Assembly: GCF_000982955.1 (NCBI RefSeq)
Contig: NZ_KQ058714.1
Span: forward strand, 1 to 64,000
Length of the DNA stretch: 64,000 bases
Source of the DNA: Micromonospora sp. HK10
GTDB taxonomy: Bacteria > Actinomycetota > Actinomycetes > Mycobacteriales > Micromonosporaceae
Reading direction: 5' to 3'
How positions within the stretch are numbered: position 1 is the stretch's first letter; every line of letters begins with the position of its first letter. Below the pieces are notes generated by a model. The model saw only the letters and a list, made by a program, of their open reading frames with translations, searched no databases and was not told where the DNA came from. The translations under genes and the position numbers were made by a program. Shown here one piece after another: positions 1 to 8,586 of the stretch.

Positions 1-132
1 CCGCCCGGCGGGCGGCGGGCGATCGCGTTGCGGGCCCGGGCCCGCGGCCGGCGGGTGCCCCGGCAGGTCGATCCGGACGCTCCCGGCCGGCCCCGTCCCC
101 GGGCTCCCGGGCTGCGCCCCTCGGCCGCGTAG
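1..132 (+). CDS. Partial CDS, C-terminal tail of a DUF6412-like small protein
   Basis: The first frame is open from base 1 to a TAG at 130-132, so the start lies outside the window. The 43 visible residues are rich in Arg, Pro and Ala and include a PRQVDPDAPG stretch followed by RPRAPG, which resembles the basic tail of DUF6412 proteins. Such proteins usually sit directly before a YidC/Oxa1 insertase gene in actinobacteria, and a YidC gene starts 126 bases downstream here. Function of the family is unknown. The call rests on the tail sequence and on the neighbour; a chance open frame in GC-rich DNA is the alternative. Confidence 0.45.
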   Translation, partial: PPGGRRAIALRARARGRRVPRQVDPDAPGRPRPRAPGLRPSAA

Positions 133-258
133 CGCTGCGCGCTTCCCGGGCCCGGTCCGGGCTCGTCTCCGTCGCCGCGCGGCCGATTCCGCCGTCAACC
201 GTCCCGCGGGTGGGTGCCATCCCCGCCGGGGCGCCGGAATCGGACCGAGGGGTCTCCC

Positions 259-1002
259 ATGTTCGCCTTCGCACCATTGCACTCGGCGGCCTCGGCCGCC
301 GCCACCGTCGTCACCTGGCTGGCCGACGCGCTCGCCCCGCTGGCCGGCGGTGCGGCGACCGCCGCCGCGATCGTCCTGTTCACCATCGGGGTCCGGCTGT
401 TGATCTCGCCGCTCACCCTGGCCCAGATCCGCGGCGAGCGGCGCCGCACGGCGCTCGCCCCGGAGGTCCGCGAGCTCCAGCGGCGGTACGCCGACGATCC
501 GGCCCGGCTGCAGAGCGAACTCTTCGCGCTGTACCGGCGGGCCGGGGCCAGCCCGGTCGCGGGCTGCCTGCCGGCGCTGTTGCAGGCGCCGTTCTTCCTG
601 GTCATGTACCGCCTCTTCGCCACCGGCGACGGCCATCCCGGGCTGCTGCGCGAGGAGCTTTTCGGGGTGCCGCTGGGCTGGCATCTCGGCGACGGCCTCT
701 CCGGCCCGGTGCTGGCCGTCTTCGGGGTGCTGCTCGCCCTCCTGGTGGCGCTGGCCTGGTGGTCGTCGCGGCGGGCCCGGCGCGCGGCGGCGGCCACCGG
801 CACGATCGCCGGTGCGCCGGCCGAGGGGCCGGGCGCGGCCGTACTGGGCCGGTTGGTGCCGCTGCTGCCGTTCAGCACGGTGCTGGTGGCGCTGGTGGTG
901 CCGCTCGCGGCGGTGCTCTACCTGGTCACCACGACCGGCTGGACGGCGCTGGAGCAGGCCGTGCTGCGTCGTCCGCAGCCGGAAGCCATCGACGTGCATT
1001 GA
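259..1002 (+). CDS. YidC/Oxa1 family membrane protein insertase
   Basis: A 247-residue YidC/Oxa1-type insertase, which helps membrane proteins fold into the cytoplasmic membrane. The family arginine in the first conserved helix is visible (IGVRLLISPL near residue 44), followed by the basic cytoplasmic hairpin (RGERRRTALAPEVRELQRRY), the amphipathic stretch and the hydrophobic segment ALLQAPFFLVMYRLF; two more membrane segments follow. There is no large periplasmic domain, as usual for Gram-positives. The ATG at 259 has GGACCGAGGGG upstream and was preferred over an earlier in-frame start. This is probably the accessory YidC paralogue, since the housekeeping one normally lies by rpmH and rnpA near the origin. 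Confidence 0.88.
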   Translation: MFAFAPLHSAASAAATVVTWLADALAPLAGGAATAAAIVLFTIGVRLLISPLTLAQIRGERRRTALAPEVRELQRRYADDPARLQSELFALYRRAGASPVAGCLPALLQAPFFLVMYRLFATGDGHPGLLREELFGVPLGWHLGDGLSGPVLAVFGVLLALLVALAWWSSRRARRAAAATGTIAGAPAEGPGAAVLGRLVPLLPFSTVLVALVVPLAAVLYLVTTTGWTALEQAVLRRPQPEAIDVH

Positions 1003-1034
1003 CAAATGCGGGGGCGGGCGCGTAGAAAACGCCA

Positions 1035-1050
1035 AAGAGAGCGCTCTCTT
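1035..1050. promoter_or_regulatory. LacI/CebR-type operator palindrome upstream of the GH16 gene
   Basis: The sequence aagagagcgctctctt is a perfect 16-bp palindrome 29 bases before the GH16 start. The GAGCGCTC core is that of LacI-family operators controlling glycoside hydrolases in actinobacteria (CebR sites have the form TGGGAGCGCTCCCA). It probably represses the gene until an oligosaccharide inducer is present. No LacI gene lies in this window, so the regulator is encoded elsewhere. Confidence 0.7.
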
Positions 1051-1078
1051 GCACCCGTCCCCGCAGAGAGGCACCCCG

Positions 1079-2503
1079 ATGAACCCTGTCCCGGCGGCTC
1101 CGGCTGCCCCGTCCGCCGTGCGCCGATCGCGCCGGCGGCTCACCCTCACGGCGGGCGTGCTCGCCGCCACCACCGCCCTGGCCACCGTCTCGATGGCCGC
1201 CAACGCCGCCGTGCCGCCCGCCCCGTCCGGCTGGAGTCTGGTGTGGAGCGACGACTTCACCGGCGCGGCCGGCACGCTGCCCTCCTCCGCCAACTGGATC
1301 ATCGACACCGGCACGAGCTACCCGGGCGGCCCGGCCAACTGGGGCACCGGCGAGATCCAGACGTACACCAACAGCACCGCCAACCTGGCCCAGGACGGCG
1401 CCGGCAACCTGCGGATCACCCCGGTCCGGGACTCCGCCGGGCGGTGGACCTCGGCCCGGATCGAGACGGTCCGCGCCAACTTCAAGCCGCCCGCCGGCGG
1501 CGTGCTCGCCCTGGAGGGGCGGATCCAGATGCCGAACGTGACCGGCGCGCAGGCCGCCGGCTACTGGCCGGCGTTCTGGGCGCTCGGCTCGCCGTACCGG
1601 GGCAACTACCAGAACTGGCCGGGCATCGGTGAGTTCGACGTGATGGAGAACGTCAACGGGATCAACTCGGTGTGGGGGGTGCTGCACTGCGGCGTCGCCC
1701 CGGGCGGCCCGTGCGACGAGTTCAACGGCATCGGCGCCTCCCGGGCCTGCCCCGGCAGCACCTGCCAGTCGGCGTTCCACACCTACCGGTTCGAGTGGGA
1801 CGCCTCGGTCAGCCCCCAACAGCTGCGCTGGTACGTCGACGGCCAGCTCTTCCACAGCGTCAGCCAGAGCCGCGTCGGTGACCCGTACTGGGGCCAGATG
1901 ACCAGCCATTCCGGCTACTTCCTGCTGCTCAACGTGGCCATGGGCGGCGGGTTCCCGGACGGGGTGGCCGGCTCCGCCACGCCCACCGCGTCGACCGTCT
2001 CCGGCCGACCGATGGTGGTCGACTACGTGGCCGCCTACACCCGGGGCGGTGGCGGCAACCCGTCGCCGACGCCGACCACCCCGCCGCCCGGCGGGACGGT
2101 GGACGCGTACTCGACCATCCAGGCCGAGGCGTTCAGCGGCCAGAGCGGCGTGCAGGTGGAGACGTGTGCCGAGGGCGGCCAGGACATCGGCTGGCTGGCC
2201 AACGGCGACTGGGCCCGCTACGACAACGTGGACTTCGGCAGCACCCCGCCGCGCGACTTCGTGGCCCGGGTCGCCTCCGGCGCGCCGGCCGGGGTGAGCG
2301 GCCTGGTCGAGGTGCGGGTGGACAGCCCGACGAACCCGCCGATCGGGAGCTTCGCGCTCGCCAACACCGGCGGGTGGCAGAGCTGGCGCTCGGTGCCGGG
2401 CAACGTCTCGGCGGTGACCGGGCGGCACAGCGTCTACCTCACCTTCAGCAGCGGCCAGCCGGCCGACTTCGTCAACGTCAACTGGTTCACCTTCCGCCGC
2501 TGA
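1079..2503 (+). CDS. Secreted GH16 beta-glucanase with C-terminal CBM6
   Basis: A 474-residue secreted endo-beta-glucanase (laminarinase type). A signal peptide is clear: an Arg-rich n-region (RRSRRR), a hydrophobic core and an Ala-rich cleavage site near residue 40. The GH16 catalytic domain follows; its signature GEFDVMEN gives E185 (nucleophile), D187 and E190 (acid/base). After a Pro/Thr linker near residue 330, the last ~130 residues form a CBM6-like beta-sandwich (IQAEAFSGQSG, GDWARYDNVDFG, NVNWFTF). The ATG at 1079 was chosen because it gives the signal peptide and lies just after the palindromic operator at 1035-1050; the frame is open further upstream without signs of coding. A strong hairpin terminator follows. 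Likely substrate is beta-1,3- or mixed-linkage glucan. Confidence 0.92.
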   Translation: MNPVPAAPAAPSAVRRSRRRLTLTAGVLAATTALATVSMAANAAVPPAPSGWSLVWSDDFTGAAGTLPSSANWIIDTGTSYPGGPANWGTGEIQTYTNSTANLAQDGAGNLRITPVRDSAGRWTSARIETVRANFKPPAGGVLALEGRIQMPNVTGAQAAGYWPAFWALGSPYRGNYQNWPGIGEFDVMENVNGINSVWGVLHCGVAPGGPCDEFNGIGASRACPGSTCQSAFHTYRFEWDASVSPQQLRWYVDGQLFHSVSQSRVGDPYWGQMTSHSGYFLLLNVAMGGGFPDGVAGSATPTASTVSGRPMVVDYVAAYTRGGGGNPSPTPTTPPPGGTVDAYSTIQAEAFSGQSGVQVETCAEGGQDIGWLANGDWARYDNVDFGSTPPRDFVARVASGAPAGVSGLVEVRVDSPTNPPIGSFALANTGGWQSWRSVPGNVSAVTGRHSVYLTFSSGQPADFVNVNWFTFRR

Positions 2504-2509
2504 GCGGGC

Positions 2510-2540
2510 GGCCGGGGGTCCGCACCGGTGACCCCCGGCC
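2510..2540 (+). terminator. Hairpin terminator after the GH16 gene
   Basis: An 11-bp perfect stem (ggccgggggtc with gacccccggcc) around a 9-base loop starts 6 bases after the GH16 stop codon. It has no T-tract, as is usual for GC-rich actinobacterial terminators. Confidence 0.7.
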
Positions 2541-2637
2541 CGCCCTCTGGACAGAAACAGTTAACAGTCTTAATAATGGGCGGCAACGTCGACGGTCGTG
2601 AATGCCTCTGCAGCCCCAACGTCCCCTGGAGGACGCC

Positions 2638-4200
2638 GTGAGACTCCGCCCCGCCCGCGCGGCCACCTTCGCCGCCGCGCTCGCCACCGCCCTGGTGGCG
2701 GCCACCGTGCTGGCCGCGCCACCGGCCTCCGCCGCCACCGCCGCCTTCGTCCGCACCACCACCTGGGACACCGGGTACGAGGGCAAGTTCACCGTCACCA
2801 ACAACACCTCGACCAGCATCACCTCGTGGAACGTCCAGTTCGACCTGCCCTCCGGCAGCACCCTCGGGTCGTTCTGGGACGCCCGGCTGACCACCTCCGG
2901 CCAGCACGTCACCGCCGTCAACCAGTCCTGGAACGGCAGCCTCGCCCCGGGCGCCAGCACCACGTTCGGCTTCAACGTCAACGGCACCGGCAACCCGACC
3001 AACTGCACGATCAACGGCGGCTCCTGCACCGGCGGGGGCGGCAACCCCTCCGCGCCGGCCACCCCGGGCGGCCTGCGGGTCACCGGCGCCACCAACAGCT
3101 CGATCTCGCTGGCCTGGAACGCCGTCTCCGGCACGGTCAGCGGCTACCGGGTGTACGAGGGCAGCACCGTGAAGGCGACCGTCACCGGCACCTCGACCAC
3201 GGTCTCCGGGCTGGCCACGTGCAGCGGGCACAGCTACACGGTGACCGCGTACAACGCCAGTGGGGAGTCGGCGAAGTCGGCGGCGGTGTCCGGCAGCACC
3301 ACCGGCTGCACCGGCGGGGGCGGCGGGGCGATGGCCGCCGCGCCCTACCTCTACCCGGGCTGGGGTGACCCGCCCGCGCCGTCGACCGTGATGAGCGCGA
3401 CCGGGATCAAGTGGTTCACCATCGCGTTCGTGCTCTCCGGCGGCGGCTGCACCCCGGCCTGGGACGGCAGCGGCCCGCTCACCGGCGGCGCGCACGCCAA
3501 CACCATCGCGGCGATCCGGGCCGCCGGCGGCGACGTGATCCCCTCCTTCGGCGGCTGGAGCGGCAACAAGCTCGGCCCGAACTGCTCCTCCGCCAGCGCG
3601 CTGGCCGGCGCCTACCAGCAGGTCATCAACGCGTACGGGCTGAAGGCGATCGACATCGACATCGAGAACACCGACGAGTTCGAGAACGAGGTGGTCCAGG
3701 ACCGCATCCTCGGCGCCCTCAAGATCGTCAAGCAGAACAACCCGGGGATCCGGACCATCGTCACCATCGGCACCTCGACCAGTGGCCCGTCCTGGTGGGG
3801 CACCCGGCTGATCAACCAGGCCGCGGCGCTCGGCGCCAACATCGACGTGTTCACCATCATGCCGTTCGACTTCGGCGGCGGCGCGAACATGTACCAGAGC
3901 ACCGTGAACGCGGCCGAAGGGCTGAAGAACGCGCTCAAGACGGCGTTCGGCTGGTCCGACGCCACCGCGTACGCCCACATGGGCATCTCCGGCATGAACG
4001 GCCTCTCCGACCAGCAGGAACTGACCTCGCCGGCCACCTGGACCCAGATCCGCGACTGGGCCAAGGCCCGCGGGCTCGCCCGGTTCACCTTCTGGTCGGT
4101 CAACCGGGACCGGCCCTGCGCGGGCGGCGGAGTGGTCGCCAACTGCTCCGGCATCGCCCAGAACACCTGGCAGTTCACCTCGATCACCGCGGGGTTCTGA
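2638..4200 (+). CDS. Secreted GH18 chitinase with CBM2 and fibronectin type III domain
   Basis: A 520-residue modular chitinase. Order: signal peptide (Ala-rich, ending PPASA near residue 33), CBM2-type cellulose/chitin-binding domain (about 35-130, with conserved TWDTGYEGKFTVTN and SWNGSLAPG segments), Gly-rich linker, FnIII module (about 140-222), second Gly linker, GH18 TIM barrel (about 230-520). The catalytic strand reads AIDIDIEN, giving D339, D341 and the proton donor E343; the usual DG before it is KA here. The GTG start at 2638 is preceded by CTGGAGGACGCC, a strong ribosome-binding site, so an ATG 36 bases upstream was rejected. An AT-rich patch (about 2551-2579) upstream probably holds the promoter. 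The neighbouring GH16 enzyme suggests a fungal-wall degradation pair. Confidence 0.92.
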   Translation: MRLRPARAATFAAALATALVAATVLAAPPASAATAAFVRTTTWDTGYEGKFTVTNNTSTSITSWNVQFDLPSGSTLGSFWDARLTTSGQHVTAVNQSWNGSLAPGASTTFGFNVNGTGNPTNCTINGGSCTGGGGNPSAPATPGGLRVTGATNSSISLAWNAVSGTVSGYRVYEGSTVKATVTGTSTTVSGLATCSGHSYTVTAYNASGESAKSAAVSGSTTGCTGGGGGAMAAAPYLYPGWGDPPAPSTVMSATGIKWFTIAFVLSGGGCTPAWDGSGPLTGGAHANTIAAIRAAGGDVIPSFGGWSGNKLGPNCSSASALAGAYQQVINAYGLKAIDIDIENTDEFENEVVQDRILGALKIVKQNNPGIRTIVTIGTSTSGPSWWGTRLINQAAALGANIDVFTIMPFDFGGGANMYQSTVNAAEGLKNALKTAFGWSDATAYAHMGISGMNGLSDQQELTSPATWTQIRDWAKARGLARFTFWSVNRDRPCAGGGVVANCSGIAQNTWQFTSITAGF

Positions 4201-4213
4201 GGCGGCGACGCGG

Positions 4214-4876
4214 TCAGCGCCCGGCGGTCACCGACTGCCGGGCGCGCCGCCGGCGCAGCTTTTTGACCACCCAGCTCACCGTCATCAGCACGAACGCCGC
4301 CAGGATCGCGTAGTTGAACCAGTGGCTGTACCGGTCGACCTCCTGCCAGCGGGAGCCGAGGGCGTACCCGAGGCCGACGATCAGCGCGTTCCACACCCCG
4401 CTGCCGATCGTGGTGAGCAGCACGAACTCGCCGAGCGGCATCCGTTCGGCCCCGGCCGGCACGGAGACCAGGCTGCGCACCACCGGCACCAGCCGGCCGA
4501 TCAGCACCGCCCACCGGCCGTGCCGCTCGAACCAGCGGTCGGCCTTCTCCAGGTCCTCCCGGTCCACCAGCGGGATGCGGTCCAGCCAGCGCTTCAGCCG
4601 CTCCTCGCCGAGCGCCGCGCCGAGCCAGTAGAGCACCAGCGCGCCGAGCAGCGAGCCGGCCGTCGCGGCCAGCACGATGAGCACCACCGGGAACCGGCCC
4701 TCGGCGGCCAGGTAGCCGGCCATGGCCAGCACCACCTCGCTGGGGATCGGCGGGATGATGCTCTCCAGGGCGACCAGCAGGGCCACCCCGACCGCGCCCA
4801 GCGAGCCGATGACGTCGGCCACCCAGCCGGTCAGCCCGGTGAACTGGTTCGGGTCGACGTTCTGGGCGTGCGCCAT
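4214..4876 (-). CDS. DedA family membrane protein
   Basis: A 220-residue DedA/SNARE-associated (PF09335) membrane protein. Members move lipid carriers such as undecaprenyl phosphate or phospholipids across the membrane. Visible family features are the acidic/proline stretch LESIIPPIPSEVVL (about residues 37-50), the GRLVPVVRSLVSVPAG motif (about 127-142) and the re-entrant/TM helix TTIGSGVWNALIVGLGY; a basic KKLRRRRAR tail ends the protein. The ATG gives a normal family length; the frame stays open far upstream but overlaps the next gene antisense to nothing plausible. The gene converges on the chitinase gene with only 13 bases between the stops, and its upstream neighbour on the same strand is the DUF1349 gene. 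Confidence 0.9.
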   Translation of the reverse strand: MAHAQNVDPNQFTGLTGWVADVIGSLGAVGVALLVALESIIPPIPSEVVLAMAGYLAAEGRFPVVLIVLAATAGSLLGALVLYWLGAALGEERLKRWLDRIPLVDREDLEKADRWFERHGRWAVLIGRLVPVVRSLVSVPAGAERMPLGEFVLLTTIGSGVWNALIVGLGYALGSRWQEVDRYSHWFNYAILAAFVLMTVSWVVKKLRRRRARQSVTAGR

Positions 4877-4956
4877 GGGCGTCCTTCCGTGTGGTGCTGC
4901 CGGGGATCCGGACCTGATACCCCGACGGCGGCCGGTCACACCTGCCGGGCGCCGGC

Positions 4957-5550
4957 CTACGGGTGCAGCGCCGCGTCCGCCGGCCCCCGCCGCCACCCGG
5001 TGAAGCGGACCAGCAGCCCGCCCCGGGTCGGCGAGCAGCAGTACGGCCCGGCCGTCGCCACCGCCGCCGGATCCAGCGGGGCGACCCGGACCAGCCGCCA
5101 CGGCTCCTCGTCCACCCGGGCCCGGACGGTCAGCGCGTCCCCGGCCCGGCTGATCCGGACGGTCACCTCGCGCCCCGACCACTCCGGCACCGGGGCCACC
5201 GACCAGTCCGACAGCTCGTCGGTGACCACCGCGCCGACCTGCGGCTCGCCGTCGCTGACCTCGACCCCGGCCTTGGTCCAGCGTCGCTCGTCCACCCGGA
5301 CCAGCACGCCCGCCTGGTCGAACTGAGCCGTGTAGTCCAGCCGGAAGCTGACCTCCACGGCGCTGTCCGGCGGGAACGGGGCGAGCAGCGCCGACCCGTC
5401 GTCGTGCACGAAGCCGTAGCTGGTCCGCCGCCAGAAGTCGCTGCCGCCGCGTGGCTCGACCAGCAGCCCCGCACCGGTGGGCTCGGCCCGCTCCGGCGGG
5501 TTCAGCCAGGTGCCGGCGGACCAGTCGAGGGCGTGTGTTTCGGCGCTCAT
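4957..5550 (-). CDS. DUF1349 domain protein
   Basis: A 197-residue cytoplasmic protein of the DUF1349 family, a concanavalin-like beta-sandwich. Landmarks are GSDFWRRTSYGFVHDDG, the core VEVSFRLDYTAQFDQAGVLVRVDERRWTK split over two strands, the GEPQVGAVVTDELSDWS segment and AGPYCCSPTRGGLLVRF near the C-terminus. The family may bind or process carbohydrates but no reaction is established. Length matches the family. It is divergent from the GH13 gene with a 71-base gap that would contain both promoters, so a link to sugar metabolism is possible but not shown. Confidence 0.8.
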   Translation of the reverse strand: MSAETHALDWSAGTWLNPPERAEPTGAGLLVEPRGGSDFWRRTSYGFVHDDGSALLAPFPPDSAVEVSFRLDYTAQFDQAGVLVRVDERRWTKAGVEVSDGEPQVGAVVTDELSDWSVAPVPEWSGREVTVRISRAGDALTVRARVDEEPWRLVRVAPLDPAAVATAGPYCCSPTRGGLLVRFTGWRRGPADAALHP

Positions 5551-5621
5551 CCCGGCACCGTACCGGTCCGGCGGCGGGCCGTGGGTTTGCCGCCGCCGGC
5601 AACCGGAGAAGTAGACGGGGC

Positions 5622-7274
5622 ATGGGTGACAGGTGGTATCAGGAGGCGGTCGTCTACTGCCTCGACGTGGACACGTTCGCGGACTCCGACGGCGACGGGG
5701 TGGGCGACTTCCGGGGCCTGATCGGCCGGCTCGACTACCTCGCCCGGCTGGGCGTGACCTGCCTCTGGCTGCATCCGATCCATCCGTCGCCCAACCGCGA
5801 CGACGGCTACGACGTGACCGACTTCTACAACGTGAGCCCGAAGCTGGGCACTCTCGGCGACTTCGCCGAACTGCTGCACCAGGCGAAGAACAAGGGCATC
5901 CACGTGATCATCGACCTGGTGGTCAACCACACCTCGGACGAGCACCCCTGGTTCCAGTCCGCCCGCTCCTCGCCCGACTCGCCCTACCGGGACTGGTACG
6001 TGTGGAGCGACGAGGCGCCGCCCGACCGCCACCAGGGCATGGTCTTCCCGGGCGAGCAGAACGAGACCTGGAGCTACGACCGCACCGCGAAGGCCTGGTA
6101 CTACCACCGCTTCTACAAGTTCCAGCCCGACCTCAACGTGGCCAACCCGAAGGTCCGGGCCGAGATCAAGAAGATCATGTCGTTCTGGCTCCAGCTCGGC
6201 GTCTCCGGCTTCCGGATGGACGCGGTGCCGTTCATCATCGAGCGGACCGAGCCGGGCAACCCCGACTCGCCCAAGGACATGGACTTCCTCACCGAGCTGC
6301 GCCAGCACGTGCAGTGGCGGCGCGGCGACGCGGTCCTGCTCGCCGAGGCGAACGTGGAGCCCGACCAGCTGCCGATCTACTTCGGAGACAGCGGCGGTTC
6401 GGCCAACCGGATCCACATGCTCTTCGACTTCATGATGAACGGGCGGCTGATGCTGGCCCTGGCCCGGCAGGACCCGGAGCCGGTGATCGAGGCGCTGCGG
6501 GACACCCCGGCGCTGCCGGAGGGCGGGCAGTGGGCCACCTTCCTGCGCAACCACGACGAGATCGACCTGTCCCGGCTCACCGCCGAACAGCGCAACCAGG
6601 TGTACGAGCAGTTCGGCCCCGACGAGGACATGCGCCTCTACGGCCGGGGCATCCGCCGCCGGCTGGCCCCGATGCTCGGCAACGACCGTCGGCGCATCGA
6701 GCTGGCGTACGCCCTGCAGTTCTCGCTGCGCGGCACGCCGGTGCTGCGCTACGGCGAGGAGATCGGGATGGGCGAGGACCTGTCGCTGCCCGGTCGGGAG
6801 GCGATCCGCACCCCGATGCAGTGGTCGTACAAGGAGAACGGCGGCTTCTCCAGCGCCGACCCGGAGAAGCTGGTCCGCCCCGTCGTGGACAAGGGCGAGT
6901 ACGGCTACCAGAAGGTCAACGTGACCGCCCAGCGCCGGGATCCGCGCTCGCTGCTGGGTTGGTTCGAGCGGATGATCCGTACCCTCCGGGAGGCCCCGGA
7001 GATCGGCTCGGGCTCGACCAGCCACATCGACGTGCCGATGCCGCCCGGGGTGCTCGCGCACCGGGCAGACGGAGCGACCGGGACCATGGTCTTCCTGCAC
7101 AACCTCGGCACCGAGGACGTGGAGGTCGATCTGAGCATCCTGGCCCCGGAGGCCGACCTGCCGATCGACGTGTTCACCGACCGCAACTACGAGGAGGTCG
7201 GCAAGCTGGACCGGCTCAAGCTCTCCGGCTACGGCTACCGCTGGATCCGCATCTGCCGGGGCCACCACCTCTGA
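5622..7274 (+). CDS. GH13 alpha-glucan enzyme, trehalose synthase-like
   Basis: A 550-residue GH13 enzyme closest in motif layout to trehalose synthase (TreS, maltose to trehalose isomerisation). The four family regions are present: DLVVNH, GFRMDAVPF with nucleophile D200, LLAEAN with acid/base E242, and FLRNHDE with D312. The N-terminus YQEAVVYCLDVDTFADSDGDG and the stretch IRRRLAPMLGNDRRRIE are TreS-like. Known TreS proteins are about 570-600 residues, so this may be a paralogue with other specificity such as alpha-glucosidase. It lacks a signal peptide and is cytoplasmic. The ATG follows GGAGAAGTAGACGGGGC. The next gene, 56 bases later, has its own ribosome-binding site, so joint transcription is possible. 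Confidence 0.82.
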   Translation: MGDRWYQEAVVYCLDVDTFADSDGDGVGDFRGLIGRLDYLARLGVTCLWLHPIHPSPNRDDGYDVTDFYNVSPKLGTLGDFAELLHQAKNKGIHVIIDLVVNHTSDEHPWFQSARSSPDSPYRDWYVWSDEAPPDRHQGMVFPGEQNETWSYDRTAKAWYYHRFYKFQPDLNVANPKVRAEIKKIMSFWLQLGVSGFRMDAVPFIIERTEPGNPDSPKDMDFLTELRQHVQWRRGDAVLLAEANVEPDQLPIYFGDSGGSANRIHMLFDFMMNGRLMLALARQDPEPVIEALRDTPALPEGGQWATFLRNHDEIDLSRLTAEQRNQVYEQFGPDEDMRLYGRGIRRRLAPMLGNDRRRIELAYALQFSLRGTPVLRYGEEIGMGEDLSLPGREAIRTPMQWSYKENGGFSSADPEKLVRPVVDKGEYGYQKVNVTAQRRDPRSLLGWFERMIRTLREAPEIGSGSTSHIDVPMPPGVLAHRADGATGTMVFLHNLGTEDVEVDLSILAPEADLPIDVFTDRNYEEVGKLDRLKLSGYGYRWIRICRGHHL

Positions 7275-7330
7275 GGGGCGCGATCGGGGATAAGCTCCTT
7301 CGATCGAGCTCAAGTTACCGGGAGGTAATC

Positions 7331-8089
7331 ATGTCGGAGGAGCCCCGCGTCGCCATCGTGACCGGAGCCGCGCGCGGCATCGGCGCGGCCACCGCCCGCC
7401 GGCTGGCCGCCGACGGCATGGCCGTCGCCGTGGTCGACATCGAGGAGTCGGCGACCAAGGAGACCGTCGACGCCATCGCCGCGGCCGGTGGCCGGGCCCT
7501 CGGTGTGGGCGCCGACGTCGCCGACCGGGCCCAGGTGACGGCCGCCGTCGAGCGGGTCGCCGCCGAACTGGGCGCGCCGACCGTGCTGGTCAACAACGCC
7601 GGCGTGCTCCGGGACAACCTGCTGTTCAAGATGACCGACGCCGACTGGGACACGGTCATGGGCGTGCACCTGCGCGGGGCGTTCCTGTTCAGCCAGGCCG
7701 CCCAGCAGCACATGGTCGAGCGGAAGTGGGGCCGGATCGTCAACCTCTCCAGCACCTCCGCGCTGGGCAACCGGGGCCAGGCCAACTACTCCGCCGCCAA
7801 GGCCGGGCTGCAGGGCTTCACCAAGACCCTCGCCATCGAGCTGGGCCCGTTCGGGGTGACCGTGAACGCGGTCGCGCCGGGCTTCATCGTCACCGACATG
7901 ACCGCCGCCACCGCGGCCCGGATGAAGGTCGACTTCGAGGCGCTCCAGCAGCACGCCGCCGCGGAGATCCCGGTGCGCCGCACCGGCCGGCCGGAGGACG
8001 TCGCGCACACCATCTCGTTCCTGGCCAGCGAGGGCGCGTCCTTCGTCTCCGGCCAGGTCATCTACGTGGCGGGCGGCCCCAAGGACTGA
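7331..8089 (+). CDS. fabG: SDR family 3-oxoacyl-ACP reductase
   Basis: A 252-residue classical short-chain dehydrogenase/reductase of the FabG type (beta-ketoacyl-ACP to beta-hydroxyacyl-ACP, NADPH-dependent). It has the nucleotide-binding TGAARGIG motif (residues 11-18), NNAG, the catalytic S140, Y153 and K157 (YSAAK), and the FabG-like C-terminus ending in a GQVIYVAGG segment. The ATG has a strong GGGAGG ribosome-binding site 6 bases upstream. Actinobacteria carry many FabG paralogues; without fatty-acid genes nearby the true substrate may be another ketone. A perfect 13-bp terminator hairpin lies 6 bases after the stop. Confidence 0.85.
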   Translation: MSEEPRVAIVTGAARGIGAATARRLAADGMAVAVVDIEESATKETVDAIAAAGGRALGVGADVADRAQVTAAVERVAAELGAPTVLVNNAGVLRDNLLFKMTDADWDTVMGVHLRGAFLFSQAAQQHMVERKWGRIVNLSSTSALGNRGQANYSAAKAGLQGFTKTLAIELGPFGVTVNAVAPGFIVTDMTAATAARMKVDFEALQQHAAAEIPVRRTGRPEDVAHTISFLASEGASFVSGQVIYVAGGPKD

Positions 8090-8095
8090 CCGCGC

Positions 8096-8125
8096 GGCGC
8101 GTCCCGGCCCGCGCCGGGACGCGCC
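8096..8125 (+). terminator. Hairpin terminator after fabG
   Basis: A perfect 13-bp stem (ggcgcgtcccggc with gccgggacgcgcc) closes a 4-base loop. It separates fabG from the convergent membrane-protein genes. Confidence 0.75.
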
Positions 8126-8190
8126 GTCAGGCGTCTCCCGACGCGCCGTCAGGCATCGTGCCGGGTGCGCCGTCAGGCGTCGTGCCGGGT
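8121..8190. repeat. 24-bp tandem repeat duplicating a gene end
   Basis: Two nearly identical 24-bp units (8143-8166 and 8167-8190) and one degenerate 22-bp unit (8121-8142) stand in tandem. The third unit contains the stop codon of the minus-strand gene at 8173-8586; the other two are copies of that gene end lying just beyond it. Confidence 0.85.
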
Positions 8191-8586
8191 GCGCCAGAGC
8201 CAGTACAGGCCGAGCACCGGCAGCACCAGCGGGACGTAGCCGTAGCCGCTGCCGAACCCGGACCAGACCGTCTCGTCCGGGAAGAGCGCGCGGTCGGCCA
8301 GGCTCAGGATGCCGACCCCGACCACCCCGACCAGCTCCACCGAGCAGCAGGCCAGCGCCACCCGGCGGCCGGTGTGCCCGGCCCGGGCCAGCCCGACCGC
8401 CGCCACGATGTAGATGAGCGCGGCCAGCGCGGAGAGCAGGTACGCCACCGGCGCCTCGTCGAACTTCGTGGCGATCTGCAGGCCGGCCCGCGAGGTCGCG
8501 GCGATCGCGAAGATGATGTAGACCGCGATCAGCAGCCGGCCCGGCCCCTTGTTGGTGGCCCGCTCGGGCGCCCTCGTCTCAACCAC
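8173..8586 (-). CDS. Conserved four-helix membrane protein, function unknown
   Basis: A 137-residue integral membrane protein with about four hydrophobic helices (LLIAVYIIFAIAATSRAG, AYLLSALAALIYIVAAVGLA, VALACCSVELVGVVGVGI, YVPLVLPVLGLYWLW). No known domain is recognised; the central tract has the look of a conserved actinobacterial hypothetical. The GTG start at 8586 overlaps the stop of the upstream gene by 8 bases and has GAGG in front, so the two membrane proteins are translationally coupled and probably work together. The last codons (RTRHDA) are repeated downstream as part of a tandem repeat. Confidence 0.7.
   Translation of the reverse strand: MVETRAPERATNKGPGRLLIAVYIIFAIAATSRAGLQIATKFDEAPVAYLLSALAALIYIVAAVGLARAGHTGRRVALACCSVELVGVVGVGILSLADRALFPDETVWSGFGSGYGYVPLVLPVLGLYWLWRTRHDA

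Noticed and set aside
812..1078. Upstream in-frame extension of the GH16 gene
   Set aside because: It overlaps the YidC gene and would bury the signal peptide; the operator at 1035-1050 also lies within it.
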